From: Dolichospermum compactum NIES-806
Lineage (GTDB): Bacteria; Cyanobacteriota; Cyanobacteriia; Cyanobacteriales; Nostocaceae
Direction: 5' to 3'
Length of the DNA stretch: 64,000 nucleotides
NCBI RefSeq assembly: GCF_002368115.1
Contig: NZ_AP018316.1
Location: 1,049,504-1,113,503 of the forward strand
Shown one piece after another: positions 60,855 to 64,000 of the stretch. The translations under genes were made by a program, and so were the position numbers. How positions within the stretch are numbered: the first letter of the stretch is position 1; every line of letters begins with the position of its first letter. Below the pieces are notes generated by a model. The model searched no databases. It saw only the letters and a list, made by a program, of their open reading frames with translations, and was not told the DNA's origin.

Positions 60855-61643
60855 ATGTCTAATATTGTGAAAATATCCTCCGAAGATATTATTTATCACC
60901 TAAAAATATCTTGTCAACTCCCTAGTTTATTAGACGCGATCGCCACCAGAACAATTATTACAGAAACTGCCGAAAAAGAAGGTATTACCATCGAAATAGC
61001 AGAATTACAACAAACCGCAGATAGTTTACGATTAGCTAACAACCTGATTAAAGCAGAAGACACCTGGGAATGGTTACAAAAACATTATCTTACCTTAGAT
61101 AACTTTGAAGAAATCGCAAACATCAATCTCCTATCGGCAAAATTAGCTCATCATTTATTTGCCGAGAAAGTTGAACCATTCTTTTATGCTCACCAACTTG
61201 ATTACAGCGGGGCAGTTACCTATGAAATAATATTAGATGATGAAGATCTAGCTTTAGAAATATTTTATGCTCTTCAAGAAGGAGAAATTAGTTTTCAAGA
61301 AGTAGCTCGTCAATATATCGAAAATCCCGAAATTCGTCGCGCTGGAGGATATCAAGGTATCCGCAAACGTAGTGATTTTAGACCAGAAATTGCTGCCGCA
61401 GTTTTTGCAGCTAATCCCCCAGAAATTATTAAACCAGTCATTACACCCAAAGGAGTCCATATCATCATAGTTGAAGAAATCATTGCCCCCGAATTGAATG
61501 AACAAATGCGCGTAGCAATTCTTGGAGATTTATTTACTAATTGGTTAAAAGAGCAAATTAATAAATTAGAAATTGTCGCCACATTAGGAGATGAAATAAA
61601 TTCTCCCCCTTCCCCAATACAAATATTTAGTGAAGCTAGTTAA
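60855..61643 (+). CDS. PpiC-type peptidyl-prolyl isomerase (parvulin-like)
   Basis: 262 residues, no signal peptide. An N-terminal SurA-like helical region (about 1-110) precedes the parvulin domain (about 120-215) with LALEIFYALQEGEISFQEVARQYIENPEIRRAGGYQGIRKRSDFRPEI and VITPKGVHIIIVEE. Such cytoplasmic-looking parvulins are often encoded beside peptide-export genes in cyanobacteria. It converges with a HopA1-like gene across a 60-base gap holding a shared terminator. A role in peptide maturation is inference. Confidence 0.85.
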   Translation: MSNIVKISSEDIIYHLKISCQLPSLLDAIATRTIITETAEKEGITIEIAELQQTADSLRLANNLIKAEDTWEWLQKHYLTLDNFEEIANINLLSAKLAHHLFAEKVEPFFYAHQLDYSGAVTYEIILDDEDLALEIFYALQEGEISFQEVARQYIENPEIRRAGGYQGIRKRSDFRPEIAAAVFAANPPEIIKPVITPKGVHIIIVEEIIAPELNEQMRVAILGDLFTNWLKEQINKLEIVATLGDEINSPPSPIQIFSEAS

Positions 61644-61660
61644 AATTGCCAAGAGTTAGA

Positions 61661-61689
61661 TCCCCGACTTATTAAAGAAGTCGGGGATA
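61661..61689. terminator. 29-base bidirectional hairpin between convergent genes (copy 3)
   Basis: ATCCCCGACTT and AAGTCGGGGAT arms, a small loop with ATTAAAG. It lies between the PpiC-type stop (61643) and the HopA1-like stop (61703), so it can end both transcripts. Confidence 0.78.
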
Positions 61690-61702
61690 TGAGGTCTTAG
61701 TA

Positions 61703-62785
61703 TCATCCATCTAAAGTAGTATAAATATCCTCTGAATAAGCATTAAGATAAGGATATTGTAAATTAATTTTGTGGAAGGCAAATTGTTCCAAAATAGCCA
61801 TCATACGACTGTCAGGATGATTATTTCCAGCTTGCCAAGCAGCAATTAAACCATTAGCAATCATTTGACAACGATTAGTCCCAAAACTTTCTTTTTCCGC
61901 CAGTTTATTGGTTGGTTCTTCCGCACAACCTAACCCTGGTGCTAGTTGCTTAGTAAACAACGGTACTTGTTGAGAAAAGCTATCTTGATTTTCTAAATAT
62001 ATCTTTTTTAAAATCGGGTAAATAGTTTTATATTCATGTTTATTAAAATACAGCACTGCTGAATCATAACGTCTATATTGATCAGGATTATAGAGAGCTT
62101 TAAAAGAGAAAGCAACTTGCATATTATTGAATTCTCTAGTCACATTCTCCATCACCGATACTGCTCCTTCAGAGGATAAATTAAAATAGATTCTGACAAT
62201 ATCTTGATTGTCTTGAGTACCTAAATTAGACACTGCCATATAGAATCCATTCTGAACTAGATTTTTAGGCATTTTAATTGCCACTAAATCCCCAACATTA
62301 GCTGATTTATCAACTTCTGATAAATATAAATCCCGCTCAATATGCAAAGTTAAACCATTTTTTTGTACTGCTAAACAACTATCTTCTTCTTCCTCAACTA
62401 CCAACCAATTATTACTCCAATAACCTCTACCTGTATTACTTCTATGTAGTCTTTCGTAAAATTCCAAATCCATGCCAAACAAGCTATTATTACTAAGATT
62501 ATTTATTTGAGTATCAGCACTAGGGTAGTTATCCCAAGAACCATTGTAATAAGCACTATAAAGAAAATTACGCAATTGGATACTCAAATGTTTTGTTTGA
62601 ATATCTAAGGATAAATTCTTAAACCGAGCGATTAATGATTCTGGCAATTCTAATAATTTGTAAGTTGGATGCTTAATAGCATAAAATGACTCAATTTCCA
62701 AATAATCAACAATATTTTGCAGCGCTGTTTGTAATTCTTTTGGAAGTTGAACAAGTTGACTATAAACAGAATCTAATACTTGCAT
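61703..62785 (-). CDS. HopA1-like protein (candidate phospho-Ser/Thr lyase of a RiPP pathway)
   Basis: 360 residues. SIQLRNFLYSAYYNGSWDN, FYERLHRSNTGRGYWSNNWLVV, GDLVAIKMPKNLVQNGFYMAVS, RIYFNLSSEGAVSVMENVTRE and the end ANGLIAAWQAGNNHPDSRM match the T3SS-effector HopA1-like family as I recall it. In class V lanthipeptide and thioamitide pathways such proteins eliminate phosphate from phosphorylated Ser/Thr. It lies 15 bases after the kinase-like gene, with GAAGGAAAG as ribosome-binding site, so the two form an operon. A lyase role here is inferred from the pairing. Confidence 0.78.
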   Translation of the reverse strand: MQVLDSVYSQLVQLPKELQTALQNIVDYLEIESFYAIKHPTYKLLELPESLIARFKNLSLDIQTKHLSIQLRNFLYSAYYNGSWDNYPSADTQINNLSNNSLFGMDLEFYERLHRSNTGRGYWSNNWLVVEEEEDSCLAVQKNGLTLHIERDLYLSEVDKSANVGDLVAIKMPKNLVQNGFYMAVSNLGTQDNQDIVRIYFNLSSEGAVSVMENVTREFNNMQVAFSFKALYNPDQYRRYDSAVLYFNKHEYKTIYPILKKIYLENQDSFSQQVPLFTKQLAPGLGCAEEPTNKLAEKESFGTNRCQMIANGLIAAWQAGNNHPDSRMMAILEQFAFHKINLQYPYLNAYSEDIYTTLDG

Positions 62786-62800
62786 ATAAACTTTCCTTCT

Positions 62801-63964
62801 CTAAACAAGAGATAAATTTCTAGCAGTTATTGTTGACAATTCCATTCCCAAAATTGTAGGAATAGATGCTTGAGGACGACATAATAAACTCTTAGCAACT
62901 TGGAGAATACAAATACCTGAATTATCAAAAGTTTTTTCATGTTGAAGTCTAGCTTGAATAGCTTTAATTAAAGCTAAACCGCTAAATTGCATCACTAATT
63001 CTAAAAAATCTGGACGCAGTTCTAAAATTTCTGGAAAAGTAGTTAAATAAGCCGTAACTAATGTAGATAAAGAAGGTTGAATCATTGATAGGGGAATAGC
63101 TGCTAAACGCAAACATTCCTCAATTGGTATAGTTTTACTAGAGACTATGCTATACAACCAAATTTGCAGATAACTAGCGATTATGGTCCCCAAATCATTA
63201 GCAGGATCTCCCCAATTACCTCTTTCCCAATCAATTAGTCGGACGATATTTTTATTTCCAGGTAATTTCTCCTCAATTTCTGTTTCCCAGTTCAAAGATA
63301 AAAGAATGTTATTGAGTTTCAGATCATTATGAATTAAACAACAGGGAGTAAAAGCCTGATTTAATTGTGCAATTGCTTTTCCTAAATTATCGTAACGTTG
63401 ATAGAGAGCAAAAAACTTTAAACCATCAGCCGGAAGTTGACCAAATATTTGTGGTGTAATTCTATCTAATCCTTTGGTAATATTTTGAAATATTAGAGAA
63501 TTTCCCAAGAAATTTTGGTAGCTTTGGTTGTTTATTGTCAGGCTATGAATGGCTGCAATCGTCGTACCAACTGATTGAGAAATCTCAGGAGAAAAATCCT
63601 GATTTTTGGCGTAAAATTCCGCCAAATCTTGATAGTTATTGAGATAATTGAAAACGATAATAGAGTTTTCTAAGTCAAAATGAATTACTTCTGATAAAGA
63701 TGCTCGTAAATGACTTGTTTCTGGAAATTTTTGGCAAAAATCATGAACTTTCCACTCATCTATAAATTCACCTAAAGTTTTGCCATTTCGATCATAACGC
63801 TCTTGTTTTACTAAGAGTTGATGACCATCTGATAAACTAATTAATAAATTAAAGTTTTTAGCAGATTTAAGTTCTATTTTACTTAATGACTGCTCTTCTG
63901 GCTGACAAATTTTGTTTTCAATCAGGTAGTTGAAAACATTACTAGAACTTATGAGAAATGGCAT
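62801..63964 (-). CDS. Aminoglycoside-phosphotransferase-fold kinase (candidate RiPP Ser/Thr kinase)
   Basis: 387 residues from ATG 63964; a TTG at 63991 behind AGGG is in frame and also possible. The N-lobe has LISLSDGHQLLVKQERYD (ATP-binding Lys). The catalytic loop is CCLIHNDLKLNNILLS (HxDxxxxN) and the metal-binding Asp is in RLIDWERGNWGDPANDLGTI. So it looks like an active APH-like kinase. Directly downstream is a HopA1-like gene. Genes further upstream in the operon, where a precursor peptide might be, lie beyond the right edge. Confidence 0.8.
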   Translation of the reverse strand: MPFLISSSNVFNYLIENKICQPEEQSLSKIELKSAKNFNLLISLSDGHQLLVKQERYDRNGKTLGEFIDEWKVHDFCQKFPETSHLRASLSEVIHFDLENSIIVFNYLNNYQDLAEFYAKNQDFSPEISQSVGTTIAAIHSLTINNQSYQNFLGNSLIFQNITKGLDRITPQIFGQLPADGLKFFALYQRYDNLGKAIAQLNQAFTPCCLIHNDLKLNNILLSLNWETEIEEKLPGNKNIVRLIDWERGNWGDPANDLGTIIASYLQIWLYSIVSSKTIPIEECLRLAAIPLSMIQPSLSTLVTAYLTTFPEILELRPDFLELVMQFSGLALIKAIQARLQHEKTFDNSGICILQVAKSLLCRPQASIPTILGMELSTITARNLSLV

Positions 63965-64000
63965 GATTTCAAATGATAATAATATGTGCAATAAATCCCT

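Overview
The window looks like a chromosomal segment of a filamentous cyanobacterium of the order Nostocales (Anabaena/Dolichospermum/Nostoc type). The base composition is AT-rich. GCGATCGC (HIP1) sites and heptanucleotide tandem repeats are abundant. Gene content is cyanobacterial: CP12, tocopherol cyclase, an SLH/OprB-type porin, an RRM-type RNA-binding protein, and many Uma2 and DUF4351 accessory genes. The genus cannot be fixed from the sequence alone.

Layout. (1) 1-1040: a decayed IS200/IS605-type element with divergent broken tnpA and tnpB, then tRNA-Arg(CCT). (2) 1070-3031: tocopherol cyclase and a repeat-bearing spacer. (3) 3032-25104: a Wzx/Wzy-type surface polysaccharide cluster. 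It holds an initiating sugar-phosphate transferase, galE, a Wzz/BY-kinase chain-length regulator, a flippase, a putative polymerase, at least six glycosyltransferases, two methyltransferases and an alkaline-phosphatase-fold protein. It is interrupted at 7.9-11.5 kb by Uma2 genes, two of them in a tandem duplication, and by ISKra4-like and IS5-like transposase remnants. (4) 25.1-30.7 kb: an accessory island with three toxin-antitoxin pairs (PIN, MNT/HEPN, VapC-like), a DUF4351 gene and shuffled fragments of a YdcF-like gene joined at HIP1 sites. (5) 30.7-35.7 kb: tRNA-Phe, the znuBCA zinc importer and a divergent porin gene, with Zur-like palindromes between them and mobile repeats inside the importer locus. 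(6) 36-47 kb: mostly housekeeping genes, including NFACT/RqcH, a sucrose-phosphate-synthase-like glycosyltransferase, an RRM protein, an inactivated M48 peptidase homologue and prfC. (7) 47.3-51.6 kb: three same-strand response-regulator proteins (REC plus dead HisKA, REC plus histidine kinase, REC-GGDEF-EAL) and a receiver pseudogene. (8) 52-61.6 kb: DUF1361, a TlyA-type methyltransferase, CP12, a dynamin-like GTPase, an orphan HicB, LivG/LivM with a Uma2 gene between them, pgi and a PpiC-type prolyl isomerase. (9) 61.7-64 kb: a two-gene minus-strand operon running in from the right edge, coding for an APH-like kinase and a HopA1-like protein.

Most interesting is the last pair. An APH-like kinase next to a HopA1-like protein is the two-enzyme Ser/Thr dehydration module known from class V lanthipeptides and thioamitides. 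Beside a PpiC-type prolyl isomerase it suggests a cyanobacterial ribosomal-peptide (RiPP) pathway whose precursor would lie beyond base 64000. Other points of note are a natural empty-site/filled-site pair that defines a 104-bp MITE within tandem Uma2 duplicates, an M48 homologue that has lost its zinc ligands, HIP1-bounded mosaicism around 25-30 kb, and heptamer arrays beside several genes. All functional calls are read from sequence motifs; no database search was possible.
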